Source of the DNA: Epiperipatus broadwayi
Taxonomy: Eukaryota; Onychophora; Udeonychophora; Euonychophora; Peripatidae
Reading direction: 5' to 3'
DNA length: 64,000 nucleotides
Assembly (NCBI GenBank): GCA_028023455.1
Contig: JAQFVV010000153.1
Location: forward strand, 1,086,212-1,150,211
The notes under the pieces are model-generated. The model was given only the letters and a program-made list of their open reading frames with translations. It made no database searches and was not told where the DNA came from. Both the position numbers and the translations under genes were made by a program. Positions 36,904-48,223 of this stretch are shown one piece after another. How positions within the stretch are numbered: the stretch's first letter is position 1; each line of letters begins with the position of its first letter.

Positions 36904-37539
36904 TAAATACAAGCGTTAGCAAGTTTTTTAACTTGCATTTTTGTTTATCATATATATATATATATATATTGAACATTCTTCAAACTTTAAATAAAGAGAG
37001 ATAATTAAGAATAAAAAAGGGAATAGTACAATAATTACACAAACCATTCTTGAATTATAAAATATAATCATAACTCTTATATTTGTTGTCTGATTTATTT
37101 ATTTGATATACTACTTTTTAACTTTTGATCCAGAAAATCATTTATTTAAAAGTACTTAAGCACATTGTGATTCTTTGAACATTTGTGATGATGGTATTGT
37201 AGTTTGTAATTATATGTGGAATATTTATTTCAAAATTCAAACATTATTTAAACTTTTCAAATATATTCAGTTTTTGGGAATAGCATACAGATTAGTATAT
37301 AAAATGAAATTACAAATGATATAATTTTCTTCTCTTCTCTTCTTTAGCTATTAGTAGACTTACCACCTAGTTTATTTTATAAAGGTAACAGTTAACAGAA
37401 ATGTTATATTAGTATCAATGATGATCCTCCTAATTTTACTACTTTTTCCTTAAGATCAAGATTAATGTGAGATTTTCAAATGTTATGTGTTATTACATGA
37501 ATTTGATTAATGGAAATTATTTACCATTGTCATTTAAGC

Positions 37540-39400
37540 AACATCTTTACATTTTCTTCTTTATGCTTTTTCCATTCTGTCCAATATTTTTGTTTTTTTT
37601 AATAAAATATATGTTCATTTGTTCTGCTATTTTAGATATATGTTTTTTATATCTAATCATCAGTTTGCATTTTTTTAATTTCTTTTCAATCAGTGATTGG
37701 CTTCATCAATATGCATTCTTTCACATTTTCATGATATTTTATAGATGAAGTTTATTTTTCAGCACTTATTTTGATTTTGAAGAGATTAGTATTCCTTGTA
37801 GAGTGCTACAACTTGTAAAAGCTGTTGTCATGTACTATTGATTGCAGACTTTTAATAGTTTTCCATATATATGGTAGTTATCAATACACTGCTGGACCTA
37901 TAATCATTTAATTTCTTTTGATGTTTCTTTTTATTGTCTATTTAAGGTTTTATTGATAGCTGATAGATACATATTTTTTATGAGAGCTTTTTCTCTATAA
38001 CTCCTTTCTTTTTTTCAAATCACTGGTTTTTGAACAGACTATGTTTGTTTTGTTCTTTAGTAATAGTATACTTTTATAGTTTGCTTTTTGGTATGATTAA
38101 GTGTGTATTTTGAGTATTTTCTTATGTATCTAAGTATGTTTTTGGTAAACTGTAGTTTTGATTTTGCCATTAAGGAATCTTGCCATAAGAACATCTAAGA
38201 ATACCAATTTCTGTTTTCTGTCTGACACTATTGTGAAATTAATTAAAGAGAGTGCGTATTAATGTGTGTCCAGAATAATTTTAATAGTGCTTCACTATTT
38301 AACTATCCAACAACTGCATCATTAACATAGTGATGCTAGATTTTAAGTGAGTATGGAATAGTATTTATAGCTGTGGTTTTAAGTTTTTCCATGTAAATAT
38401 TGCTAATCAATAGTGACAGTTATGAACCTATAGCAATCTCTTGATTTTTATAAATAATTCATTGTTTGTATAGAAATTATGTTGCTTGCCAAATCATTGA
38501 TATTCTGAACAAACTACAGTACTATTGTTCTGTTCTATAGTAATAGTATAATTCCATAATCTATGTTTCTCTTATGATCAGGTGTCTATGCTATTTTTCT
38601 GTGTTTGTGTGGGAAGAATCTGTAAACTATAGTTTTGATTTTGCCATGAGGAAGTCTTATCACATAAACAATTAAGAATGCCAATTTTTGTCTTTGTTCT
38701 AATACCATTGTGAAATTAATTGAAGGGATATTTCTTGATTTGTATCCAGATATTTTAATAGTACTTCACCATGTGGACATACAACAATAGCAAAGCTTAT
38801 ATAGAGTGATATTTATGGTTATGGTTTCAATTTCATTTATATAAATGTTGCTATTTGAGGGTGACAGTGATGGACCAATAGAATCTTTTGATTTTGTTTG
38901 AACAATTCTTATTGTACTGAAAGTAGGTTATTGTTATACAGAATGCTAAGAGCTTCATTATACTATTAATAAGAAGAGGTGTTCCAATTTGTAAACTATC
39001 ATCATCATTTAATCACTTCCTTGCAATAAATAATATTTCATCACAAGATAGATTTGTTAATAAGTTTCCACATCAAAGCTTACAGTGATTAGGTATCAGG
39101 TTCTGGCAATATGGTACTTGGATCAAGTCCATTTTAGTACTTTTGAAATAATAAATTCATTTGATTATTTGTTTATTTAATTCTTTTAATATTCATATTC
39201 TTGATTAATTTTACAATGGACTTAGAATGCTTGACAAAAAACTGTGTCTTTTATTTTAAAGATCTAAAAACCAAAGAAGAAAAATCTTGACAAGTTTTGA
39301 CAAGATTAATTTTTCAAACTAATAATAGGTTTTAATTGAGCATGATCCTTATGAAATTTAGTTCCACCATAAATATAGGTAATTTTGTTGAAATGTGATT
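37540..39400 (-). pseudogene. PLE reverse transcriptase with internal duplication, and eroded GIY-YIG
   Basis: At 38331-38320 the palm motif reads YVND (YVDD in the family) followed by AVVG, with SEALLKLFWTHIN further along. A second, diverged copy of the same stretch lies at 38500-38930, where the corresponding segment reads IVVCPHGEVLLKYLDTNQE. The two copies, 38028-38480 and 38503-38930, are a tandem duplication of about 475 bp that shares TTTTGATTTTGCCAT and GTGAAATTAATT. The GIY-YIG part near 37760-37540 aligns with 5930-5694 at DNA level but has lost its motif. Not functional. Confidence 0.6.
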
Positions 39401-39479
39401 AAGTGAAATGTTTTATAAATAATGGTTGAACTTTGTGTCTGTATCTGGTATGAGATATTGTGCCACTTTTTATATTGGC

Positions 39480-40335
39480 CTGCAGAGAAGAGCTCTTTAT
39501 TTTGCTATTGTAACCAGTAGTACCAATTACAATAGTAAGTACCAATTACAATAATAGCATTGCCTTTGTCATCAGGAAGAATGATTAGGGATTTATCTCA
39601 TTTGAGATTTATAATAGCTTTTTCTTTATCACAACAAATGTTTGATTTGAGTTTTTTGTTTCTTTCTCCAGTGTTTTTTTTATTTTCTAACATAAATTCC
39701 ATTGTTTCTTTTAGAAACAGTTTTTGAGTGATATCCTCAGTTGCTACTATTATTTTTAATGAAAAGATGTTACATGAAGTAATAGCTAAATTTATTGCTT
39801 TTTCCACAATATAAATTTTAAAATCTGTTAAAAAGTAAGATTTTTAACTGATTACATTGTTTAATGCAATATGCATTTGATCTGCTCATATATATTTACA
39901 AAGATCTTTTTTGACATTTTTACTTTTTCATGCTAGTTAGAATATGATTTTGTTACTGCTTGACAAACTGTTGTGAATTCTTCATTATTAAATTGATTTT
40001 TAGCACATAGAATATTAAATTTAATTTTAAAAAATATTAATTCCAAAAATAAGGAGATAAACAGTAATTAATCAAATATATAATCTAAATGCATTTTCAG
40101 TGCTGGAATGCAATGTTTGATACTTGAAAAACTTTTGAGCATTTATTATTTCTTTTAACAAAGCATCACTTATTTTCTGAGTGACTTTTTCAGTTTTCTG
40201 AAAGTAAATTGGAGATTTTAATTGCAAAACTTTAGGGATAACCCTACCAGATTTACAAAGAAAACCCAATTGATTCTCTACTTTGGCCAATTTAGTTATA
40301 AATTTTTCATGATGTTCAGTTTGATATAGTAACAA
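39480..40335 (-). pseudogene. PLE N-terminal region
   Basis: Two frames cover the N-terminal part missing from the first locus. 40335-40072 includes HHEKFITKLAKVENQLGFLC; 39807-39598 includes IIVATEDITQKLFLKETMEF, and just downstream DKSLIILPDDKGNAIIVIG, the counterpart of the ILPADKG..VV motif that opens the reverse transcriptase domain of PLEs. Order and spacing agree with a full-length element. A short duplication of AGTACCAATTACAATA is at 39520-39552. Frameshifts separate the blocks. Confidence 0.65.
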
Positions 40336-40379
40336 GTTCTATCTTTTTCTAAAATTTTGTGAATACAGCATTGCAGTTG

Positions 40380-40640
40380 TAATTATATGATGGATTATTT
40401 CCATCATCTAATATTAATTGTGAAATGTTTTCTGAGAAATATAAACTTTATTTAACTTTTTTCAAATTTATTCAACTATTAGTAATAGCACACATATTAG
40501 TATATAAAATAATTTTTGAGTGGTATTTTTTTCATTTCTAGGTGTTGCTGATTTGATTAGTGACAGTATTAGCCAGGAAATTAAATCTGAGACCTTAGAA
40601 TTTGTGATTTTTGGATTCAAGATCATGCTCAAACCAATTA
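40380..40640 (-). repeat. tRNA-like module and tail, PLE-associated copy 3
   Basis: A minus-strand copy of the module seen at 5190-5450. The tail and core (GTGTTGCTGATT...AGTGACAGTATTAGCC on the plus strand) are clear; A and B boxes have drifted. It lies upstream of the PLE, so here it is a 5' terminal repeat. Confidence 0.5.
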
Positions 40641-41040
40641 TCTCTTTACATACCAGATATAGCAGACAAACTTAAAAAATCTATAACAAAGTAATGTCAA
40701 AACAGCTTTCCAAAGTCACCATACTTGTGAGGAATGCTTATGCTTACAAAACCAAGACTGAAAGTTGAAACACAAAAACTGTATCTTCAAAATACCATGT
40801 GAATCCGGAAGAATGTAATTTGGAAAAACTAGTTACTCCAGGTGATCCATTGTAAAATGATTAAAAGCACACACACTTATAAATCTAAATAAAAATATAG
40901 ATATATCTAAGGTAATAGACTATGAATATACCAATGTAAATAGGTTCGATTGTGAAAAGAGCAAAATATTGGACAAAAAGGAAAAGCACAAAAAAAAAAT
41001 TTAACGAAACTGCTCACATGATAACTTAATATGATAATTC
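40640..41040 (+). pseudogene. Inverted PLE fragment: linker and GIY-YIG
   Basis: Plus-strand sequence collinear with 8880-9245, running from the ADKLKK-type linker at about 40655 through a block with TPGDPL to the end of the endonuclease near 41000. It abuts the 5' end of the minus-strand PLE head to head. Stops are frequent and the CxCG motif is lost. Confidence 0.5.
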
Positions 41041-41149
41041 ATAATGTTTGGGTATGTCTTATTAATCTTGCCTTTTAAAAAATGAAGAAATCTGAGGGAC
41101 TCACATAGTGAAGTCTATAAAATTTATATTGACTACTGCTTTTGGAAGA

Positions 41150-41380
41150 ATAGTCAAGTCGGTTACAGAATTACTTTAAATTTAATATTCATAAATCTAA
41201 ATGTCTCAAGTTCTATTCCTATACTAGTACTATCTCTGTTCAGGTCAGCAACACCTGAAAAAAAGAAGAGAATAATACCTCTTGGAACGTTCAGTTATCT
41301 GGTAATCTGTATGATATTACTGATAGCTGAATATGTTTGGAAAATTTAAATAAAGTTTGCTTTTTTCTAAAAACATTTAA
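41150..41380 (+). repeat. tRNA-like module and tail, PLE-associated copy 4
   Basis: TAGTCAAGTCGGTTACAG (41151-41168) and AGTTCTATTCCT (41209-41220) occupy the A- and B-box positions; the core AGCAACACCTGAAAAAAAGA and the tail follow. It lies about 130 bp after the GIY-YIG fragment, as in the other loci. Confidence 0.5.
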
Positions 41381-41943
41381 CAATTAATATTAGATGATGA
41401 AAATAGTCAACATATTATTATAACTTAAATACTTTGTAACTCGATAAATATTAATTAACAAAGATTAGTTTATATATACAATATATTTTACAAAGATATA
41501 ATTTATTTGGATTGTATCAAAATATAAAAATAAAATAATTAAATTTTTTATTTTTTATTTTTTATGAGAGTTAAAAGAGAGAAGTATATATATATTAATT
41601 TTAGTAATAAGATGTAATAATTAACCTAAACCTATTTACATATATAGAGACTGAGGATGCTTGGAATGTTATTACTTTAGGAAAACAGGAATAATTTGCA
41701 GCACATAAATGTCGTATGAATACAGAACCCTATTATGAATTGATATTTAAATCATTACATATATATACACATCTCACCAACAAATCTTTGTAAATCTTTT
41801 TATATATACGTATTCGAAACTATTTAAAGAATCAAATACAAAGTACAAATAGAAATTTCCCTTTCATTTTTGTTTGTTTATAACTTTGATTTTTTTAAAC
41901 CATACTTGATTTTTTGTAATTAATCCCCCTTTAGAGCTTTTGC

Positions 41944-41975
<32 letters not shown>

Positions 41976-42239
41976 ATTGTGGGTATGTGTGTGTGCATTT
42001 GTAGAAAAAGTTTTTTGTCTTTTTTTATGGGAATAGGGAGAAAGCTTCTATATGTAAAGACAAGCAGTCTAATCTAGTATTATTAAAATGTCAACAAGCA
42101 ATTTTGGATACCTTGAATGGCCACAAGAGCGATCAGAATTCTTTTCAAAACCATATACAAACTAATATTTCTCTAAATGGATGATCTTGTGTCTGTTTTA
42201 ATATACAGGGAGAGCTATAAAAACAAATAATATATTTTA
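41381..42239. other. AT-rich non-genic stretch
   Basis: Contains a compound (TA)n/(TG)n microsatellite at about 41943-41998. No gene or other repeat seen. Confidence 0.55.
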
Positions 42240-42372
42240 ATCAATTGGATGGACGGTTGAAGGGTTGGAGCTGTGTAGTAGATTGGAGCCTGTCCATTAA
42301 AGTATGAAGATTGTCTATCTTAATATATATCTGAGCACTTATAGTATATATGTGTGGAAGATGATAAACTGG

Positions 42373-42416
42373 ACCAACTGATGATTGCTGGTTTAGCATG
42401 AAATATGTATATTAGT
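42373..42416 (+). ncRNA. Hammerhead ribozyme fold, copy 2
   Basis: ACCAA 42373-42377 with TTAGT 42412-42416 (one mismatch), CTGATGA 42378-42384, stem II 42385-42399 with loop GGTTT, GAA 42400-42402, stem III AUA-UG-UAU 42403-42410, cleavage after A42411. Confidence 0.65.
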
Positions 42417-42838
42417 GATTATTTATCTTTTCAGCATATATGTGCGTGAGTGTATCTGTGTTATTAGATAGAGTGGTGGGTCATGTGAAAGTCTATGCTC
42501 ATATACCCTATATATTACATATATAGACACAGGTATATAATAAGCCTGTGTTTCAGTAATTACATTGTAGAGATGTCTGCCCATTCTTGCATATGCATTA
42601 AATGGATTATGTCCAGTACATGTGGGGTTAAGATTGACTTTAGGTCAACATGGGTGTGACAAGAATCTCGGCCTCAGGGTGGTCTTTGAGCATTCCACCG
42701 TCAGATTTTCAATTGGATGGGCGGTTGAAGAGTTGGAGGGTGTAGTAGATTGGAGCCTGTCCATTAAAGTATCAAGCTTGTCTATCTTAATATATCTGAG
42801 CACTTATAGTATATATGTGTGGGAAGATGATAATTTGG

Positions 42839-42882
42839 ACCAACTGATGATTGCTGGTTTAGCATGAAATAGATATATTGGT
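42839..42882 (+). ncRNA. Hammerhead ribozyme fold, copy 3, best preserved
   Basis: ACCAA 42839-42843 pairs perfectly with TTGGT 42878-42882. CTGATGA is at 42844-42850, stem II at 42851-42865, GAA at 42866-42868, stem III AUA-GA-UAU at 42869-42876, with predicted cleavage after A42877. All core residues are present. Confidence 0.7.
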
Positions 42883-42990
42883 GATTATTTATCTTTTCAG
42901 CATATATGTGTTTGAGTGTATCTGTGTTATTAGATAGAGTGGAGAGTGGTGGGTCATGTGAAAGTCTGTGCTGATATACCCTATATATTA

Positions 42991-45900
42991 CATAAATATT
43001 TATATAGAAATGTATATATATACGTTCAAATAAAAATTAACAGTTAAGCGCATACATATAGAAGAAATATTTATATATCAATATTATGTTGTTTCTAAGT
43101 TATCAAGACAATAATATTATCATTAGGGACAGTTTGCCAAATTTTATTTTATTTGTAGAGAATATAAAAAGTTTTCAAGAGCCCTTGTATACCGAGCTAC
43201 AATATAAACAATGAATCATTTTACATCATTTATATATATATTGTATTTATAAATATTCATTTTATTTGATTTCTTTAATACGCTCATTTTACTTTAACTT
43301 TCACATTTACACATAGAGTAAATATATGCATAAACATCTAAAAAATTTAAAATAATTAGTCCTGTAACAACGTACAAATAAATGTTTACTTAAACTAAGT
43401 TATTGAAACGGTAACTAAAGTTATCATTTCAGATAGCCAACATATATGAACTTTTTCCCCACACGTGTTTTTAAATGGCTATTCATAAGATAATTTATTA
43501 TTCGGTACCACATGTATTTCAATGATTATTTTTGTATAATCTTAAATAAATTATTTCAAACAAAATTTATATAATGTTTGGTTGGACACACCCAAAAGAT
43601 AGAAAATGATGAATTTTATAGAAAGTAGATAAAATATTGATACCCTAAAAATAGAGAAAATAAAAAATAGTTATTCAAAAATCGACAGATAAAATTAATC
43701 AAACAATTGACAAATCTATAAATCAATAAAGTGTGTTATTGCAAAGTTATAGATAGTTATTGCTCATTATGAAACTCTCTTTAAGAAATAACATAAATAA
43801 AAATGATTGATAAAAAGTTTAAAAATAAAACATTTTACTGATTAAAACTTTTCCGAACAATTTTTGATATTTAAAATAAATATTTCATTTTGTTGACTGT
43901 ATAACGCATTTTTACTTTTCAAAATCAACATGAATTGCATAGACATACACTCTCATATCGATACATCTATAGATTTGTTACAGAGTTGTATTCAAATTCT
44001 TATTCAAATTATTGTCAGTTATTTGCACAAATTGATTTTAAAAATTATTTTTGATCTCTTTTTTTCTCCTTGAGAAAAATCTAAATTCTTAGAATTACTG
44101 TCATTTTACCGTTCTCTCACTCTCTCTCTCTCTCTTTTTTTTTTAAACTATTCTCTTTAATATTATTTTCACAATTTTTATATTTTAAAATGTAACCGCT
44201 TCAATTAGTTGGAGTTTTTTTGTAATTTTATTAATAAATATTTTTGTAGCTGTTTTTAATGCTTAATATGAGTATCATTGTTTATTCAATTTGTCTTTAC
44301 CATTTGTTTCCCAAACCATCTATATATAATACATAAACTATGATTTTATAAAATATGATATATAATACACAAATTATGGTTTGTGTTGAATATCTAAAAA
44401 GAGTAAATACATTAAGGTCAATCATAATCTTGCTTGTGAAATCTATCTCTTTACTGATTGAAGTTATAGCTCAAATATCCATTTTATTTAAAGAATTACT
44501 TTTCTACTAAAATAAAAATTTGATTGACTTATGGATAACATCCTTTTTTTAAAGGATTTGAACCTAAAATAAGATTGTCAATAATAATGTGGAAGTATAA
44601 GTAAAAATAAAAATTGAATATGTGTAGATAGTAAGCCCAAAAATTAAACCTGATCATGTGATATTGCAAGAAAAAAACATATTACTCAAACCTATGTTCT
44701 CTTTCATTTCTATCTCTATACAACAAATTTACACACAGTTCTTTTATTTCTTAATCATTTTACTATTCTAGTATTAATATCTTAAAGAATAATTTTAAAA
44801 TATTTGGTATGATCAAAGGCATTCTGTATATCTTCATAAAAATCTCTTTTTCATTATAATGAAAATTTGTTGTGGCAGATTGAATTAAATTCATATTTTA
44901 TATTTTATTAAGCCCACAAACTAATTTTGTCATTCTATCTTATATACCTTTTCTTTTCTTCATTTTTTATTTATAATGACTCTCATTACATTTATTCTTA
45001 TAATATTTGTGTGTTTATAATAAAAAAAAAAGACCACTTTTTACATTAATTGTTTTCTTTAACTGCACAAAGACTAGTTCTGTTCTTTCAAATATTAGAT
45101 AGTTCTTTCAATTAATGATCTTTTTTTTACTTCAGAGTGATATACAGATGCAGTAATTAAATAAAAATACTCCTTAATAATGAAAAGATGGGGTTTAGAG
45201 TCCAAAATATATAATAAGATGGTTAGGTTTTCAAAACTATGAATTTGTATGCCCATACGATCTTCAAAATCTTTCAACATGCCATATAAAATGGTCATAG
45301 TGTTATCAGTTTACTTAAGATCCCATAATCAGAACAAAATGTTTGCGTTTTCCAGTGGTATAACTAAATAGTGCATATTATACTTCATATTGGCTATAAT
45401 AAAAAATTTGTTATAAATAATGAATGTTATAAAAAGTATATATATATCAAAATATTAATATATAACAAACTAACCAAAGGAAATACATATAAAAAAAAAA
45501 ACCTTATAAATCCAATAAATAATATTATATTTCAACCAGAGGACTATTTCATCAGAAAGAATATATATATATTTCAAAATGCAGCAGATAATGGCCATTG
45601 ACAATATTATTTCTCCTGAAATATTATGATAAAAACAAAATTGTGTCAACACAAATGATTATACTATCACTAATATTATTACAAATAATTTATCTAAGAT
45701 ACAATATTTATAATAAAACAATATTTTTAAAAAGTTTTAGTTTATCTAAGTAGTCCAGTTCACACCTTTTTATGAACCTGACTTATTGTAAGCTAAAAAC
45801 TTATAAACATTTATTACTGTGATATATTAAATAGTGTGTTCTCTTTAAATGGTTGTATTGCTAAAGTATCGTCATACTGAAATGTTTTTATAAATTTTTA

Positions 45901-46584
45901 ATAAATTTTATTTTTTTTTTAAAAAGTATATTATTTGAAAATTATATTTCTAATAATTTATTAAGCAATGAAATATCCTGCAATTAATAATCTTATTATT
46001 TATAAATTTTATTCTGCTGCTAATGAATGTAAAACATTTTCTTTTATACTTTTTGCACTGGTAAATTGAATGATAGGACAAAGAAGTAAAATAAATTTGT
46101 TGTTAATGCTTGTCAACAAAAGATATTTTTTTGTATATTTAAGCCAAATTATTATTCAAGATTGAATAATATGCTTAAAAAAGTCAAGTTACTTCTACCT
46201 AATGAAGATCTTCTCTCCCCCCCCCTTTTTTAAATTTAAGTGATAGAGCAAAGAAATGAAATTAGTTTGCTGAAAAAATTAAATAAAGTGAGTTTATTGT
46301 TAATAAAATGTATTTTGTCGCTTTTTAGTACCAATTAGTACTGAATTATTATTCATTTGTAAATATATATCTTATACATATGTATATATAAATACATAAT
46401 ACACTTTGATGTTTAAGTGTCAGACTTTTACACTTATAATTTTGACTCCATTTTAGCATCACAGATATAAACCTTAATTCTCAGTTAAAAATTCAGATAT
46501 CTATTTTTTAATTATACACCAATACACAGATTAATTCAACTTTATCTTTTTTTTTCCGTAAACAATATCTTGTTAATACATTGT
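42991..46584. other. AT-rich non-genic stretch
   Basis: No gene recognised. Holds a (TC)n run at about 44110-44134 and several homopolymers, including a C-run near 46216. Short frames at 45095-45652 have no motif. Confidence 0.55.
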
Positions 46585-46830
46585 ACAGGCTTAAACCTGC
46601 ATTTATATATGTAATATATGCAGGGTTCGAACTCAGACTTACACACGACCCACCACTCTCAATGTCATCTCATATTGCTGACCCACCTGATCACACACAT
46701 GTTGAAAAGATAAATAATCACCAATATACGTATTTCATGCTAGACCAGCAATCATCAGTTGGTCCAGATTACTATCCTCACACATATATATAATCAGTAC
46801 TCAGCTTTATATTAAGATAGCCAATCTTAA
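46585..46830 (-). mobile_element. Hammerhead-bearing repeat family, copy 4
   Basis: A minus-strand copy from about 46830 down to 46585, truncated at its 5' side. Its 3' part keeps GAGTTCGAACCCTG (about 46621-46634), close to a Pol III B box, at the place where other copies have drifted to TGCTCATATACCC. It contains one complete hammerhead fold. Confidence 0.6.
46720..46763 (-). ncRNA. Hammerhead ribozyme fold, copy 4
   Basis: On the minus strand: ACCAA 46763-46759, CTGATGA 46758-46752, stem II 46751-46737 with loop GGTCT, GAA 46736-46734, stem III AUA-CG-UAU 46733-46726, cleavage after A46725, TTGGT 46724-46720. Stem I pairs perfectly. Confidence 0.65.
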
Positions 46831-47109
46831 GAAATACTTAAAACTTTCACTACATCACATATTTTTGAAATTCTGAATAAAGTCATTTAAAAAAAAAAAA
46901 AATGATTCTCAAGATGTGCATTCTGTGTTGAATCCTTCTCTTAGCCTAGGTCATAATATCTTACGCATGTTTTCTTCATTTGTCCAGTATTTATTAATTC
47001 CAAATTGTTACTCTTTTATTTATAACTGCCAAACTTTCCGCATTCACAACTTTGACACCAAGTATTAATAAAAATTAATACTAATCATTTATTAAACTAG
47101 AAACTATTT

Positions 47110-47222
47110 GTCTTGCATTGGTGGTCGAGAGGTCAGCGCGACTGCCTTGCACTTGCAGGCAGTTGCCCGGGTTGCGGGTTCGCGTCCCGGCCGATGCTAT
47201 GACACTTAAAAAATAAATAAAT
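47110..47222 (+). mobile_element. tRNA-derived SINE with target-site duplication
   Basis: The block TGGTCGAGAGG (47122-47132) is an A box and GGTTCGCGTCC (47177-47187) a B box. GCATTGG (47115-47121) pairs with CCGATGC (47191-47197) as an acceptor stem, four T-arm pairs form, and ACTGCCT pairs with AGGCAGT, but the loop between them is nine bases, so it is not a standard tRNA. The end is a short A-rich TAAATAAATA tail. A near-identical duplication, AAACTAGAAACTATTT (47094-47109) and AAACTAGAACTATTT (47223-47237), flanks it. This supports LINE-driven insertion, fairly recent. It is far more GC-rich than its surroundings. Confidence 0.85.
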
Positions 47223-47237
47223 AAACTAGAACTATTT

Positions 47238-47956
47238 TTAGCGAAATATAAAGTTAAATCTTCACTTAAAGATTAAAATATCTGGGTTTTTTTAATTATA
47301 CACAAACATATGAAAAAACTCAACTTTAGCTCCCCCTTCCTACCAAGTGTAATATCTTTTTAATATATACTTAAAACTTTCACCTCAATATAAATATATA
47401 TAACTATGTAATTTCTGGTATATTGACTAAATAAATAAATACTGTTTAATATAATTCAAGAATTTTTGTATTTACTACATTTCTATCCCAATGCAAATTG
47501 ACTATCTATGTTAGCGGAGTCTGATATATAAAAAAGTAATATATCTATAAAATTTCTTAATAAGAGCAAAATCTAGTACATTCTATATGTAAATCCTATT
47601 AATTTTTTATATGGCTTAGTTCATTTGTTTATATAAAAGAATAATATAATTCAAATACCTGTAAAATAATAAAACAACTTTTTCCTACTATTATATGCTG
47701 TTAATATATTTTTATCATATTTGTATTTACTAAATTGCTAACCAATGCAAAATAATTATTTGCATTAACCTGTAATGGTAGCATATCTAGCAAGATTCTG
47801 AATAAAGGTGTATTAAATTTCACTCTTATTTATGTTACCCCTATATTGCATCTCAGTCTACTAATACAATCGGCCATTTTGCACTGTTATGGCTATACCT
47901 AATTATATATCTATATAATATAAATATATTTATGTAAGCATATATTTAGCAATAGC
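47238..47956. other. AT-rich non-genic stretch
   Basis: Nothing recognisable apart from low-complexity AT-rich DNA. Confidence 0.55.
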
Positions 47957-48115
47957 AAACTCTACATACAGTAGTGCCACCCAGTGCAAGCTTTAGTAAT
48001 CAATTGATGCAGGAAAGTTTGTTCATAAAATCCCCATCTAGTGCTTTTTCATCCAATATCTCTAGATTAGTTTCTAGCTTGTAGCTTTCATCAGTGAGAA
48101 TCAGCTTGTGTAAGC
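47957..48115 (-). mobile_element. Repeat family with hammerhead-like core, copy 3
   Basis: A minus-strand copy, truncated at its 5' side. It has the clearest core of the family: CTGATGA (48094-48088), a stem AGCT-ACA-AGCT, and GAAAC (48074-48070), followed by TAATCTAGAG. CACTAGATGGGGATTTTATG downstream matches copy 2. Confidence 0.55.
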
Positions 48116-48223
48116 ATAGAAAATGGTAATCATGCAATGTTTTGGAAGTATATATTTACATGTCTTGTCTTATATAAATAAGAAACTATATGAATCATAA
48201 AATCTTTTGATATTTATTTAGAG

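Larger units (their letters stand above)
37230..40640 (-). mobile_element. Near-full-length Penelope-like element, decayed, with terminal repeats
   Basis: Read on the minus strand: an upstream terminal repeat (40640-40380), the N-terminal coding region (40335-39480), the reverse transcriptase region (about 39400-38000), a weak GIY-YIG region (about 37760-37540) and a second, headless copy of the terminal repeat (37400-37230). Direct terminal repeats in the same orientation fit the pseudo-LTR layout of Penelope elements. All frames are broken. Confidence 0.65.
42240..42990 (+). mobile_element. Hammerhead-bearing direct repeats, retrozyme-like unit (copies 2 and 3)
   Basis: Two direct copies of the family, 42240-42546 and 42660-42990, share TGGAGCCTGTCCATTAAAGT, GCACTTATAGTATATATGTG and the ribozyme block. 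Each contains a complete hammerhead fold; the predicted cleavage sites (after 42411 and 42877) are 466 nt apart. Between the repeats lies a unique segment of about 110 bp, including GGTTAAGATTGACTTTAGG. There is no coding frame with motifs. Small non-autonomous retroelements with terminal direct repeats that each carry a hammerhead are known as retrozymes and give circular RNAs; this layout fits. Mobilising enzyme would have to come from elsewhere, for example PLEs. Confidence 0.65.

Noticed and set aside
37467-37748. 93-codon hydrophobic plus-strand frame
   Set aside because: Antisense of the decayed PLE endonuclease; hydrophobicity comes from T-rich codons.
42622-42867. 81-codon frame in the hammerhead repeat
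   Set aside because: Other family copies do not keep this frame; the conserved feature is the RNA fold.
47115-47197. Functional tRNA gene
   Set aside because: The anticodon-arm loop is nine bases and the end has an A-rich tail with target duplication, so a SINE is the better call.
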